Shown: positions 8,267 through 17,359, counted from the first letter of the stretch. The stretch is DNA of 64,000 bases from Pedobacter caeni (GCF_900129215.1 NZ_FQUQ01000002.1:1633397-1697396); one strand, 5' to 3'. The notes: generated by a model not told the origin, from the letters alone. Program-made: numbers and translations.

Positions 8267-9388
8267 ATGCCTGATGTCCGAATATTAACTTATTTATTAA
8301 CCGGAATTATACTGATCAGTATAATTACCTTTTTTTTGACATTTTTTTTAAAAAAGAGAATTGATTTTGATGGGGTATTGAGAGCAATAATCATCTTAAT
8401 TGCCGTCAATATAGGAATGGTTTACCTGCACATGGAATATTTTGAAGATCAAGTTTGGTTATACAGAATGGTTCCTTTCAGTCTGTTGTATGGTCCACTA
8501 TTATATTTCTCTGCACAATTTTTAACCAATCATAAAGTTTCAGCAAAAGAAGCAGGCCTACATTGTGTTCCATTTATACTGAGTTTTATTTTTAATCTGA
8601 TTTATTTATTCTTTATCAAGGGGGAAAGCAAGGAACAAGCATTAGAAATCTTCAATAATTTGTTTTATGCGCAGATGTCTTTTTCTTTATTGGCTTATAG
8701 CTTATGGTTATTGTTTTCAAAAAGAATGATATTGATCAGCAAGCTAAAACTGGAGCGTTGGATCTTTGTTTTTATGGAAGTGATGTTTCTGATTGTTGGG
8801 GTGATGAATATGGTCGTGCTTTTTTCTAAGATGTCAGTGGCTGAAGAGAGTATTGCTGTTTATTTTTTACGTCTTGTGGTTTATTTGTTTACATTTTTAT
8901 TTATGACAGTTATACTCGCCTATTATTTATCCAGGATGAAACTGGATTCTAATCAGATTGTTGCTTCCTCCGGTTCTGGTGTAAGTAGAATTGCTGACCA
9001 TTTAGTGGAGGAGGTCCTGTCATATAAATCGTCCTCCCTTACTGATGAGCAGTTGATTGCTTACGAAAAGGAGCTTGTTTTAAAAGTAAAGAGGGACGAG
9101 TTATTTTTGATCAATTCACTTTCTTTGGGCATGTTGGCTGAACGCCTGAAAATACCAAAACATCATTTAACCCAGGTTTTTGGCATTAAAATGAAACAAA
9201 CATTTTATCAGTATATCAATGGGCTGAGAGTAGCACATGCCTGTGAACTGCTACAACAGCAACAGTCAGAAACTACACTTGAAGAACTTTCTATGATTTG
9301 TGGCTTTAACTCCAAAGGGGCTTTTAACCGTCAGTTTAAGAGCTTGATCAAGTGTACTCCGTCTGCATATCGGGAGCAATATCATTAA
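8267..9388 (+). CDS. Membrane-anchored AraC-family transcription regulator
   Basis: 373-aa regulator with the same architecture as the preceding gene. About seven hydrophobic helices lie in the first ~225 residues (LTYLLTGIILISIITFFLTF, AIIILIAVNIGMVYL, PFILSFIFNLIYLFFI, LRLVVYLFTFLFMTVILAYY). A linker and a C-terminal AraC domain follow (LGMLAERLKIPKHHLTQVFG, MKQTFYQYINGLRVAHACEL, LSMICGFNSKGAFNRQFK, TPSAYREQYH). It probably senses a membrane or envelope signal and acts directly on DNA. The pair may have arisen by tandem duplication, but sequence divergence outside the HTH is high. Confidence 0.9.
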   Translation: MPDVRILTYLLTGIILISIITFFLTFFLKKRIDFDGVLRAIIILIAVNIGMVYLHMEYFEDQVWLYRMVPFSLLYGPLLYFSAQFLTNHKVSAKEAGLHCVPFILSFIFNLIYLFFIKGESKEQALEIFNNLFYAQMSFSLLAYSLWLLFSKRMILISKLKLERWIFVFMEVMFLIVGVMNMVVLFSKMSVAEESIAVYFLRLVVYLFTFLFMTVILAYYLSRMKLDSNQIVASSGSGVSRIADHLVEEVLSYKSSSLTDEQLIAYEKELVLKVKRDELFLINSLSLGMLAERLKIPKHHLTQVFGIKMKQTFYQYINGLRVAHACELLQQQQSETTLEELSMICGFNSKGAFNRQFKSLIKCTPSAYREQYH

Positions 9389-9513
9389 AATTCCGGCAGT
9401 ATATCTTAACATTTTTAATAGACCATCCCTGTGAGAAGTACTTCATTTCGCTTGGATTGACAGTAGGATTGGAACAGGAATCCCGATCTTTAGGTCCGGT
9501 AAATAAATGATTT

Positions 9514-10191
9514 GTGAAAAGAAAGAAAATAATCATCGTTATTCTGGTTTTGGTTTCCTGTTACTGCTTTTATGTGGGGCCGGTTAAGCAGTTCTTATGG
9601 AAAAGAGCAATGGCTTCAAAGGAGCATAAGCTGCAGGTGGGCAGCTTCATTTTTTCAAAGGGGGAAACACTTGATGTAGGCGGGGGCAACTATTTCCGTA
9701 CGCATCATTATAATGCGATACATAGAGTGATTAGAATTGATGGTGATTTGGTGAAAGTTGTCCCTCTGGTCTTATGGTCATTTGAAGATAAACCAATTGC
9801 AACTGAAGATGATTTTGAAACCTACACCAAAGCGTATGAATTATTAAAAAAAAACATAACTACTATGACAATTACTGCAGTTGATGCTGATGACCTATAT
9901 AGAGAGGAGGGAACCGATTCTGCGAGCCATACCCAAGGCCTATTGAAAAAGTATCCGCAATTGCGTAAATCGTATTATTGGTATGCAGCTCTTTCCCCCT
10001 CTAAAGCTAATATACCAGTTCCCAGAGATAGAGAAAATCTGCAACTTTATTTAATGGGCGTTTATTCGGCTAAAGGAATTATAAAGAATAGGAAATTAGC
10101 CCGTTATAATGACATTTTGCCTGATGACAATATCCCGGAGTATTTCGAAAACTCAGGAGATGATATTGATTTGATTATAAATGGAAAATAA
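9514..10191 (+). CDS. Hypothetical membrane-anchored protein
   Basis: 225-aa protein starting at GTG 9514, with a signal-anchor (KKIIIVILVLVSCYCFYVGP). The soluble part has no recognised motif; it is acidic toward the C-terminus (DILPDDNIPEYFENSGDDID). The stop overlaps the start of the next gene by 11 bases (10181-10191), so the two are translationally coupled. It heads a run of envelope genes (9514-11568). I do not recognise the family. Confidence 0.65.
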   Translation: MKRKKIIIVILVLVSCYCFYVGPVKQFLWKRAMASKEHKLQVGSFIFSKGETLDVGGGNYFRTHHYNAIHRVIRIDGDLVKVVPLVLWSFEDKPIATEDDFETYTKAYELLKKNITTMTITAVDADDLYREEGTDSASHTQGLLKKYPQLRKSYYWYAALSPSKANIPVPRDRENLQLYLMGVYSAKGIIKNRKLARYNDILPDDNIPEYFENSGDDIDLIINGK

Positions 10192-10903
10192 GCTCAACCT
10201 ACCTCTTTTTAAGCCCTGTGAGTCCAAACCCAATGTAGTGGCTAATGTACTTTTCGTCTTTATATTGGGTGGGCTTGGTTTGGTTATAATTTCGATGTTA
10301 AGTTATGCTGTAATCTGGCTTTTTACACCGGATAAGGAGCCAGTAATACTGAAGATAAGCATCGTTCTGATCACAGTGATTTTAGCAGGACTGATCATTT
10401 TCCTTTTTGTTTATTTACAGAAGTCTTATGGGCATACCGGAATCATTATTGACGAAACCGGAATTATATATTACTACAGGGATAAGAACCACATTGTAAA
10501 ACAGGTGCCCTGGACTGCTTTTTGCAAGAACCCGAATGAAGAAGCCGGACAGCCTTTACATGATGTTAATGATTTTGTCCTTGGCTATAAATCCAGAGTG
10601 AAAATGTTGCAATGGTGGATGATGAAAGATGAAAAAGTTGATGTAGAATCTGATAGTTTTGGCGCCGCAGGACATTCGTTTCATTTCATTTATCTCAACC
10701 GTTTCACATTGATTTCAACCTTTTTATTAGGTCTTGCTCATTTCAGGCCTGACCTTAGTGTGAATCCAAGTGTATTCAGTGCGTTTTATATTCATCGAAA
10801 TGAATATGTTTTTAAACGGAAATCTTACATGCGGGACGCACTTCTGGCATTCTTTATTCTTGCCGTTATTGCGCTGGTCATTTATTGGCTTACCAAGTCA
10901 TAG
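10181..10903 (+). CDS. Hypothetical integral membrane protein
   Basis: 240-aa protein with two N-terminal helices (VVANVLFVFILGGLGLVIIS; ISIVLITVILAGLIIFLFVY), a central soluble domain of about 115 residues, and a C-terminal helix (DALLAFFILAVIALVIYWL). The soluble domain starts GIIIDETGIIYYYRDKNHIV and contains KQVPWTAF, a PH-like 'photosystem assembly/YcxB-like' strand pattern; that resemblance is weak. It is coupled to the preceding gene by an 11-base overlap. Function unknown. Confidence 0.65.
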   Translation: MENKLNLPLFKPCESKPNVVANVLFVFILGGLGLVIISMLSYAVIWLFTPDKEPVILKISIVLITVILAGLIIFLFVYLQKSYGHTGIIIDETGIIYYYRDKNHIVKQVPWTAFCKNPNEEAGQPLHDVNDFVLGYKSRVKMLQWWMMKDEKVDVESDSFGAAGHSFHFIYLNRFTLISTFLLGLAHFRPDLSVNPSVFSAFYIHRNEYVFKRKSYMRDALLAFFILAVIALVIYWLTKS

Positions 10904-10941
10904 CATGAGTTTTTAATCAATCTTATATAAGATTCACAGAC

Positions 10942-11568
10942 ATGAAAGTATCCAAGTTTTGTATCCCCTTAGTTTTAGTTGTTCTGATTACCTCCTGTAA
11001 ACCGAAAAAGGAAAAGGTAGAAAAAATCGAAGTGCCCTTGTCTTTTCGCATTGTCGGTGGTATTTCACCTTATAAAGAAAGCATGGGTTCTGCTTTCCTG
11101 AAGATGTATAACAATTCCAGTATAAATGCTGCGCGTAAAAACCATTTGCAGAGTGCGGAGGTGCTGGTCGATCCGGATTCACTTGTGGCAAAGAATGGAG
11201 TCCCTCTTTATGATAATGTAGTTTTTTTTCCTGTGTTAAGTAAAGACAGCTTGCTAAATATCGTGCAATATTCGTATGATAAGAGAGGCGGTACGGATAG
11301 TACTGCTACTGTTGATTTTAATCATTACTTTACATTTCTTGTTACCCACCCTCCTTCAAATAAGCTCTATTCTGACATTGTTTCCGAGCAGCATGTCCGG
11401 AAAGATACGCTTTGCATCTCCCTGGTGTCAATACCTTACCCTGTTACTACAGGTTCGGATACGGTGGAAAGTCTTTGGATGACAGGGGTATTTAAACTAC
11501 CTAAGAAAAAATATAGGGTATTGTCTGTTAAATATTTGGAAAAGGTAAGTTTTTTTGACTTGAAATAA
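10942..11568 (+). CDS. Hypothetical lipoprotein
   Basis: 208-aa lipoprotein. The signal MKVSKFCIPLVLVVLITSCK carries a clear lipobox (LITSC) and is followed by a lysine-rich linker (PKKEKVEKIE). The mature domain has no recognised motif. It contains SAFLKMYNNSSINAARKNHL and a C-terminal beta segment ending KYLEKVSFFDLK. It lies 38 bp after the membrane protein at 10181 and 10 bp before the gene at 11579, so it is likely in the same operon. Confidence 0.7.
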   Translation: MKVSKFCIPLVLVVLITSCKPKKEKVEKIEVPLSFRIVGGISPYKESMGSAFLKMYNNSSINAARKNHLQSAEVLVDPDSLVAKNGVPLYDNVVFFPVLSKDSLLNIVQYSYDKRGGTDSTATVDFNHYFTFLVTHPPSNKLYSDIVSEQHVRKDTLCISLVSIPYPVTTGSDTVESLWMTGVFKLPKKKYRVLSVKYLEKVSFFDLK

Positions 11569-11578
11569 TGCGTCGCTG

Positions 11579-12400
11579 ATGTCTCATAGAATCTATTTAT
11601 ATCATGTTAACTATCCAGGAGAAGCTGCTGATGAGGATCTGATGATGGTCGAGATCGGGTATGGGCTTCCTGTCTTTTTACACCCATTACTAGTAGGGGA
11701 AGGGCTGATCGGAGGGAACAACTATAACATCCATACTCCTGGAAAGAATTCTGGTCTTTTTTATCCCGCCGAGACAGGGATAGAAAATCTTAAAAGGTTT
11801 TATAACTTTATTGAAAAACACCAGAGTGAGCTGATCGAGAGGCCGGAAGAATTCACAATTGCAAAAGCGCGTATTTTCGACTATTTGGTTAAGCTGGATC
11901 AGGATTATTTCAACTTAGATGCCTGGGATGTATTCAATACGAACACTGAAAGCCATCATGAACAGGCAACAGATTTGCTTGAAGATATTCAGAATAACAA
12001 TTTGGTAATCACTAAGGCTATGGACTCAGCAGATCCCGGGCATTTAAAATTATCGTTGTTCTCAAGGGATAGTGCACCTGGATTCGAAAATTTTAAGGAG
12101 TTTCTTAACCACCCTGATTTTGATTATGGATGGGGAGTTTTTGATCATTCTGAGGCTACCTCTGATGTGGAGATTTTTGAGGAAAACGGGTTGTGGGGAC
12201 TGAAAGATCAAAAGGGAAATCTCATCGGGGCTGTATTCTATTTTTTGGATTTCAAAACTAGTGTCGGTAACATTAATAAATGCCTTATAAACAACTTCAC
12301 CAGTCCAACTTCTGGTGAGATAGATAATGTTGTTCCATCCGTAAATATCCCATTTATCTTCCATACATTTTGCTTTATAAGCAGCCCCTTCGATTTTTGA
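11579..12400 (+). CDS. Hypothetical protein, native part to ~12238 then chimeric tail
   Basis: Open frame of 273 aa, cytoplasmic, no signal. Residues 1 to about 218 look native: MSHRIYLYHVNYPGEAADED, an aromatic/acidic body, then a WG-repeat-like strand ENGLWGLKDQKGNLIG. WG repeats normally continue with VIPFxYD-type strands. Here the text becomes unlike protein (FTSPTSGEIDNVVPSVNIPF), and from about 12238 the opposite strand is clearly coding instead. The true 3' end therefore appears to have been replaced by an inverted gene fragment, and the stop at 12398-12400 is fortuitous. The product may still be made as a truncated protein. Confidence 0.6.
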   Translation: MSHRIYLYHVNYPGEAADEDLMMVEIGYGLPVFLHPLLVGEGLIGGNNYNIHTPGKNSGLFYPAETGIENLKRFYNFIEKHQSELIERPEEFTIAKARIFDYLVKLDQDYFNLDAWDVFNTNTESHHEQATDLLEDIQNNNLVITKAMDSADPGHLKLSLFSRDSAPGFENFKEFLNHPDFDYGWGVFDHSEATSDVEIFEENGLWGLKDQKGNLIGAVFYFLDFKTSVGNINKCLINNFTSPTSGEIDNVVPSVNIPFIFHTFCFISSPFDF

Positions 12401-12681
12401 TCCGTTATGTGGATAAACGAGGTTGACATTAATAGTTTTACTTCCGGATATTTTAATGTCAATCAATTCTCGTCCAATGCTGTGCCTTTGCTTATTGAAT
12501 AACCCAGCCAGGTGTTCCTCTTTAGTGAAAGAAAGCATATGTTGTGTGAAACTTCTGATATCGAGGATCCGCTTATTAAACGGATTCTCTGCACCTATAT
12601 CAAGCCAGGTAAAGTCATATTCCTGATCGTAGTTTTGGAAGGTTTCCGACTCTTTTACTTTCTTTTAAATAGTCTAAACAT
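12238..12681 (-). pseudogene. Inverted gene remnant, frameshifted and 3'-truncated
   Basis: The minus strand reads MFRLFKRK from ATG 12679-12681, then hits TAA. One base out of frame (shift near 12659) the text continues as convincing protein: VKESETFQNYDQEYDFTWLD, IGAENPFNKRILDIRSFTQH, MLSFTKEEHLAGLFNK, ELIDIKISGSKTINVNLVYP, YKAKCMEDKWDIYGWNN, TRSWTGEVVYKAFINVTDTS and FEIQKIEY. One inserted base would join the two parts. Past about 12238 the frame runs antisense into the 11579 gene and loses protein character, stopping at 12062. This is a gene broken at both ends; the family resembles uncharacterised Bacteroidota proteins and I cannot name it. Confidence 0.6.
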
Positions 12682-12740
12682 GAGGGAGGGGGGGAGATGG
12701 TTTTTCTTTTTATTACTGATGATAGACAAAGTTAACCCAA

Positions 12741-13730
12741 TTACCTATCTGCTTTTAGTATTTTTTTTACTACCATTTCTCTATTGGCATTAAGACAATA
12801 CACATCCTCATCATAATTGATATATACACGCGAAAGAAAGGGTTCAAGGCCAGGTTCGCCCATTTTTCGGCCGCCAACATAGATGGATATACTTACAAAC
12901 CGTCCTTGATCTTTATTTAATGTTATACTTTTCTTGGTTTTCAGGTTATAAATTTCAACATTTTCGTAACCGGTATAATTGTTTCCATAAGAACGCCATT
13001 CAGGAAGAGTTGGGCTCTTGCACACGACAAAATAATCATCTGCCAGGTGGAAAATGGTACTAATGGTATTGTCGTTAAAATACCTTTTCCCTTTAAGGTC
13101 TACGATATCGGCAACATTCTGCTCTCTTCCGTTTGATATTTTATTGGTTTCCTTTAAAAGCACTATACCTATGTTCTTAGGAAAATTATTCTTGTTTTCG
13201 CCCATTACGGCATAAGCCTCTAAATAGTTGTTATTTTTTAATACCGTATCCTTATTCTCGTTTAAAAAGAAATTTGTCCGACCATTGTGGGTAAACATAC
13301 CCATTCCCCAACCGGCGTAGAGTTGTATATCTTTACCCAGTTTAACTGGTCCTTTTTTTACAGGTGGTTCTGGCTTCTTGCTGTCAGCTACAGGCGTTTT
13401 GGCCATGTTCACATAGACCTCCGTTACCTTATTCTTAGCCGCATTTTCAGCCTGTTTCTTTTTAAAGGCAATTGCATTTTCGGCCCTCAGCTTTTCGTTT
13501 TTTATTTTACTGGCTTCATCAGCCGCTTTGTCATCAGCGATTTTCTTTTTTCTGGCATCGTCATTTTCTTTTTCACAGGCAGGACACATCAACTTTCCCT
13601 CTGCATTGTTAGAACCTTTAGGTGCAAATCTGCAATTATAACGGGCGTATTCACTTTTCGAAATATGCGATTGAGCATTGGCTACCTGCACCATAAACAG
13701 GAGTACAATAATTGTCAGGATTTTTTTCAT
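12741..13730 (-). CDS. Secreted protein with coiled-coil region
   Basis: 329-aa exported protein. The signal peptide is MKKILTIIVLLFMVQVANAQ. A short Cys motif follows (ARYNCRFAPKG and LMCPACEKEN, so C-x(n)-CPAC). Then comes a lysine/alanine-rich helical stretch at about residues 60-100 (DARKKKIADDKAADEASKIK). The C-terminal ~200 residues are beta-rich (LYAGWGMGMFTHNGRT; AYAVMGENKNNFPKNIG; VYINYDEDVYCLNANREMVV). The CPAC pair could be a redox or metal site. It is transcribed alone, with a palindrome about 55 bp upstream. Not a family I recognise. Confidence 0.75.
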   Translation of the reverse strand: MKKILTIIVLLFMVQVANAQSHISKSEYARYNCRFAPKGSNNAEGKLMCPACEKENDDARKKKIADDKAADEASKIKNEKLRAENAIAFKKKQAENAAKNKVTEVYVNMAKTPVADSKKPEPPVKKGPVKLGKDIQLYAGWGMGMFTHNGRTNFFLNENKDTVLKNNNYLEAYAVMGENKNNFPKNIGIVLLKETNKISNGREQNVADIVDLKGKRYFNDNTISTIFHLADDYFVVCKSPTLPEWRSYGNNYTGYENVEIYNLKTKKSITLNKDQGRFVSISIYVGGRKMGEPGLEPFLSRVYINYDEDVYCLNANREMVVKKILKADR

Positions 13731-13782
13731 TTTAAGTTTGCTTAATTAGATGTAAAAATCGCTGATCAGCAAAGTAACGCAA

Positions 13783-13800
13783 ATACCTATGAGTAGGTAT
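13783..13800. promoter_or_regulatory. Palindrome upstream of the 13730 gene
   Basis: Perfect 7-bp inverted repeat ATACCTA-tgag-TAGGTAT, centred about 61 bp upstream of the start codon at 13730. The spacing suits a dimeric regulator; no regulator is assigned. Confidence 0.45.
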
Positions 13801-13850
13801 ATTTAATATATTTTACCTTTATCCGATGTAAGGTTATTCAGCTTGAATTT

Positions 13851-14444
13851 CTATTCCCTCATCCACATCTTAAGTGCGAAATGGTGGGTATTGTCAATAA
13901 GCTTATAACTTGAAGGAATCTGTTTTATTGACCCATGGTACGTAACCAACCTGGTGCCTGATGGCATCTGATCTAACTGTTGATAAACATAGTTTGTATA
14001 ATGGCTATATAATTCTGAATTTGCTGCAACCTTATGATCAATACCCAGATCTGGCATGATGTTTTCATAAAAGGAATTGAAAAAATAAAAAGAATCAAAT
14101 AGCTCAAAATCAAGATTCGTTATATTATTGTGTATGAATTTTACATTTGGCAGATCCAAAGTGTTTTTTACCGATTCGGCTAAATTAAATAAATCCTTAC
14201 GTTGCTCAACTCCATAAAACAGAGTTTCAGGCTCAAAGAAACCTGCTGTGATGCAAAATTTGCCTACTCCACTTCCAATATCTAGAACTTTTGAATTTGG
14301 TGCTGACAGATATTCACTGGATTTTTTAGCTATTTCTAAGGGAGTCCAATGTCTTTCTGAAAGGTTTTGAATGCGCTTTGGATATAAATAGTCGAAGCTG
14401 GTATCTTTATCAAAGTATACTAGATTAAGGGAATCAATGTGCAT
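13851..14444 (-). CDS. Class I SAM-dependent methyltransferase
   Basis: 197-aa protein. Motif I is SKVLDIGSGVGKFCITAGF (about residues 52-70). It is followed by the acidic end of strand 2 (YGVEQRKDLFNLAE), motif II-like region VKFIHNNITNLDFELFDSFY, and a C-terminal strand (SGTRLVTYHGSIKQIPSSYK). The overall plan fits a Rossmann-fold SAM methyltransferase of the type annotated as class I, close to histone-lysine-methyltransferase Dot1-like sequences in having LFYGVEQRKDL and an FNSFYEN element. The substrate is unknown. It begins 8 bp after the pckA stop, so it belongs to the same operon. Confidence 0.85.
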   Translation of the reverse strand: MHIDSLNLVYFDKDTSFDYLYPKRIQNLSERHWTPLEIAKKSSEYLSAPNSKVLDIGSGVGKFCITAGFFEPETLFYGVEQRKDLFNLAESVKNTLDLPNVKFIHNNITNLDFELFDSFYFFNSFYENIMPDLGIDHKVAANSELYSHYTNYVYQQLDQMPSGTRLVTYHGSIKQIPSSYKLIDNTHHFALKMWMRE

Positions 14445-14452
14445 TTGTATGT

Positions 14453-16006
14453 TTAATATTCTTTATACTTTTTAAAGTTTTTCGCAAATTCATCAGCTAA
14501 ATTTTTAGCTGTTATCTCATATTCTTTTTTATCAGCCCAGGTATTTTTAGGGTTTAGCATCTCTGTAGGAACTCCTGGGCAGCTCACTGGCATTTCCACC
14601 TCGAATAGCTTGTGTTTTTGAAAATCGACGTAGTCTAACTGACCATTTAAGGCAGCAGTAACCATTGCTCTGGTATACTCCAATTTAATACGTTCGCCAG
14701 TCCCGTAACTCCCGGCAGTCCATCCTGTGTTGATCAACCATACTTTTATAGCTGCACTTTTAAGCTTTTCACCCAACATTGAAGCGTATCGTACTGGATG
14801 CAATGGTAAAAATGGTTTTCCAAAGCACGCTGAAAAAGTAATCTGTGGTTCCTGAATCCCAATTTCCGTTCCCGCAACTTTTGACGTATATCCAGAAATG
14901 AAATGATACATCGCCTGACGAACATTTAATTTTGAAATTGGTGGTAGCACACCAAAAGCATCTGCAGTCAGAAAAAATATATTTTCAGGTGGTTTTCCAA
15001 TAGAAGGTTCAACTATATTCTCCATGAAATCGATAGGATAAGCTGCTCTTGTATTTTCGGTTATTGAGGTGTCAGCATAATTTACGATCTGACCTTGTGG
15101 GTAAAAGCAAACATTCTCCAGCAAAGTTCCAAATTTAATGGCATTAAATATTTGTGGTTCCTTTTCATGACTTAAATTGACGCACTTTGCATAACATCCA
15201 CCCTCTAAATTAAAAACAGAATTGGCATCCCAGCCATGTTCATCATCGCCAATTAACCTCCTTGCAGGATCAGCTGAAAGTGTCGTCTTTCCTGTCCCTG
15301 ATAATCCAAAGAAAATGGCTGTATCTCCCTGTTTACCGATATTTGCGCTGCAATGCATCGGTAATACATTTCTTTCTTGCGGTAAGATGTAGTTTAGAAC
15401 GGTAAATACCGCTTTTTTAAGTTCGCCACTGTAGGCAGTACCACCAATTAGAATGATTTTTTTCTTAAAATTGATAACCGTGAAATTTTCAGATCTGATG
15501 TCGTCCTCTGTGGGACTAGCATTAAAACCAGGTGCAGATAATATTACCCAATCCTCAGCGAATTTTGATAATTCCTGAGTATTCGGTCTTAAAAAAAGAT
15601 TGTAAGCAAAAAGGCTTTGAGAGGCATGTTCTGTTACAACCCTTATTTTAAGTCTGTAGTCTTTAGCGGCACATGCAAAGACATCCCTAACATAAACTTC
15701 CCGGTTTGATAAATAAACTGAGACTTTCTTATAAAGATTGTCAAAAGATTGTATAGAAAACTTATGGTTTATTTCTCCCCACCATATGGTTTTTTCGGTC
15801 AGATCATCTGCTACAATATATTTGTCCTTTGGTGATCGTCCGGTAAATTTACCCGTATTGCAGGCCAATGCTCCTGATGAAGTGAGTTCGCATTGAAGAT
15901 CAAGGACCGCATTGCTGATCAAGTCAAATGTAGAAATATTCCAATGGACAGTTCTGTTGCTCTTAATGCCTAAATACGCTAGTGAGTGTTTTTCTCCATT
16001 TATCAT
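14453..16006 (-). CDS. pckA: Phosphoenolpyruvate carboxykinase (ATP)
   Basis: 517-aa enzyme converting oxaloacetate + ATP to PEP + CO2 + ADP, the first committed step of gluconeogenesis, in the cytoplasm. Diagnostic motifs are visible: RSPKDKYIV near residue 58 (oxaloacetate site), LPMHCSANIG (about 215-224), the P-loop GLSGTGKTT (234-242), the metal-binding IGDDEHGWD (252-260), and NTGWTAGSYGTGERI with the adenine/Arg site near the C-terminus. The length is close to the usual ~530 residues of the ATP-dependent family, and all key residues I checked are present. It lies 33 bp downstream of the alpha-oxoamine synthase and 8 bp upstream of a methyltransferase, on the same strand. Confidence 0.97.
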   Translation of the reverse strand: MINGEKHSLAYLGIKSNRTVHWNISTFDLISNAVLDLQCELTSSGALACNTGKFTGRSPKDKYIVADDLTEKTIWWGEINHKFSIQSFDNLYKKVSVYLSNREVYVRDVFACAAKDYRLKIRVVTEHASQSLFAYNLFLRPNTQELSKFAEDWVILSAPGFNASPTEDDIRSENFTVINFKKKIILIGGTAYSGELKKAVFTVLNYILPQERNVLPMHCSANIGKQGDTAIFFGLSGTGKTTLSADPARRLIGDDEHGWDANSVFNLEGGCYAKCVNLSHEKEPQIFNAIKFGTLLENVCFYPQGQIVNYADTSITENTRAAYPIDFMENIVEPSIGKPPENIFFLTADAFGVLPPISKLNVRQAMYHFISGYTSKVAGTEIGIQEPQITFSACFGKPFLPLHPVRYASMLGEKLKSAAIKVWLINTGWTAGSYGTGERIKLEYTRAMVTAALNGQLDYVDFQKHKLFEVEMPVSCPGVPTEMLNPKNTWADKKEYEITAKNLADEFAKNFKKYKEY

Positions 16007-16039
16007 AAACTGATCTATTTGTTGTAAATGAGTGTTTTC

Positions 16040-17278
16040 CTAAGACAGTTGAAGTTGATTGTCGTATTTTCCAGCAGTTAGATTAAGCTTGATTTGCTTA
16101 AATACGATCACAGTCCGGTCAACTTCCTCTTTAGTATGATTAGCCGTCGGAATTAACCTTAGAATGATCATTCCTTTTGGAACTACCGGATAAACGACCA
16201 AAGAACAAAATATATCATGTGTTTCTCTAAGATCCCTTACCAATGCTGTTGCCTGATCAATTGAGCCATTTAAGTAAACTGGTGTAACAGGAGATTGAGT
16301 ATTGCCAATTTCAAGGCCTGCTTCTTTAAGTCCTTTTTGCAGTTGTCTGGTAATCTCCCACAGCTGACTTCTAAGTTCTGGTTTTCCTTTAATCAAGCTA
16401 AGCCGTTGGTGCAGACCAAATACCAGCGGCATCGGTAATGCTTTGGCATAAATTTGGGAACGCATGTTATATTTTAAGTATTGTATAATTTCTTTTTTTC
16501 CGGAAACAAAGGCGCCAATCGCAGCAAAAGATTTTGCAAAAGTGGCAAAATACAGATCAATCTCATCCTGAATACCCTGAGCTTCGCCAGTCCCTGCTCC
16601 AGTTGCTCCCATAACACCAATACCATGGGCATCATCGACGAGAAAGGTGAAATCATATTGCTTTTTAAAGGCGCTGATTTCTTTTAATTTTCCAGTATCT
16701 CCGCGCATACCAAATACACCTTCGGTAATAACAAGTATCCCTCCTTTACTCACATCAGTCAGTTTTTGAGCCCTGATGAGTTGTTTCTCAAAATCTTGAA
16801 TGTCATTATGCTTATAAACGAAACGTTTTCCAATATGCAACCTTAGACCGTCTATTATACAGGCATGTGATTCTGAATCATATACAACAACATCTTGACG
16901 ATCCAGCAAGCTGTCAATGATCGATAACATACCCTGATATCCGTAGTTAAGTAAAAATGTATCCTCTTTATTTACGAAAGAAGAAAGTTTCTCTTCCAAC
17001 ATTTCATGAAGAATGGTATTACCCGTCATCATTCTCGCACCCATAGGATAAGCAAGTCCGTATTGTCTCGCACCTTCTTCATCTGCTTTCCTTACCTCAG
17101 TACAGTTGGCAAGACCCAGGTAATTATTCAAACTCCAAACCAGTTTCTGTTTGCCATTAAAAAACATTTGATTGCCTAACTCACCTTCTAATTTTGGATA
17201 GGCGAAATATCCATGTGCATAATGAGCATGTTCCCCCAGAGGACCTAACTTTAATAAGTTTTTTTCTAATAAATTCAT
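16040..17278 (-). CDS. PLP-dependent alpha-oxoamine synthase (SPT/KBL/AONS-like)
   Basis: 412-aa fold-type I PLP enzyme. The family joins an amino acid to an acyl-CoA/ACP with decarboxylation. Visible are LNNYLGLAN (50-58), GARMMTGNT (80-88), the PLP-stacking SESHACIIDG (135-144), VDDAHGIGVMG (214-224) and the Schiff-base lysine in TFAKSFAAIGAFVSG (K249). It differs from classic serine palmitoyltransferase (which has GTFSKS and GSRFLNG) and belongs to a second Bacteroidota-type paralogue with PMGARMM. The amino-acid donor could be serine, glycine or cysteate (sphingolipid- or sulfonolipid-type base synthesis), but the sequence alone does not decide. First gene of an operon with pckA. Confidence 0.88.
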   Translation of the reverse strand: MNLLEKNLLKLGPLGEHAHYAHGYFAYPKLEGELGNQMFFNGKQKLVWSLNNYLGLANCTEVRKADEEGARQYGLAYPMGARMMTGNTILHEMLEEKLSSFVNKEDTFLLNYGYQGMLSIIDSLLDRQDVVVYDSESHACIIDGLRLHIGKRFVYKHNDIQDFEKQLIRAQKLTDVSKGGILVITEGVFGMRGDTGKLKEISAFKKQYDFTFLVDDAHGIGVMGATGAGTGEAQGIQDEIDLYFATFAKSFAAIGAFVSGKKEIIQYLKYNMRSQIYAKALPMPLVFGLHQRLSLIKGKPELRSQLWEITRQLQKGLKEAGLEIGNTQSPVTPVYLNGSIDQATALVRDLRETHDIFCSLVVYPVVPKGMIILRLIPTANHTKEEVDRTVIVFKQIKLNLTAGKYDNQLQLS

Positions 17279-17359
17279 TATCTAAATTTTGTACTAATGG
17301 TTCCTGCCTTTTTTATCGGCGTATTCTAATTCAGTATGTTCTAATAGAGACCTTTTTAA

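Noticed and set aside
12423..12793. Plus-strand open frames over the inverted remnant
   Set aside because: They are antisense to the clearly coding minus-strand remnant and have no signal or motif.
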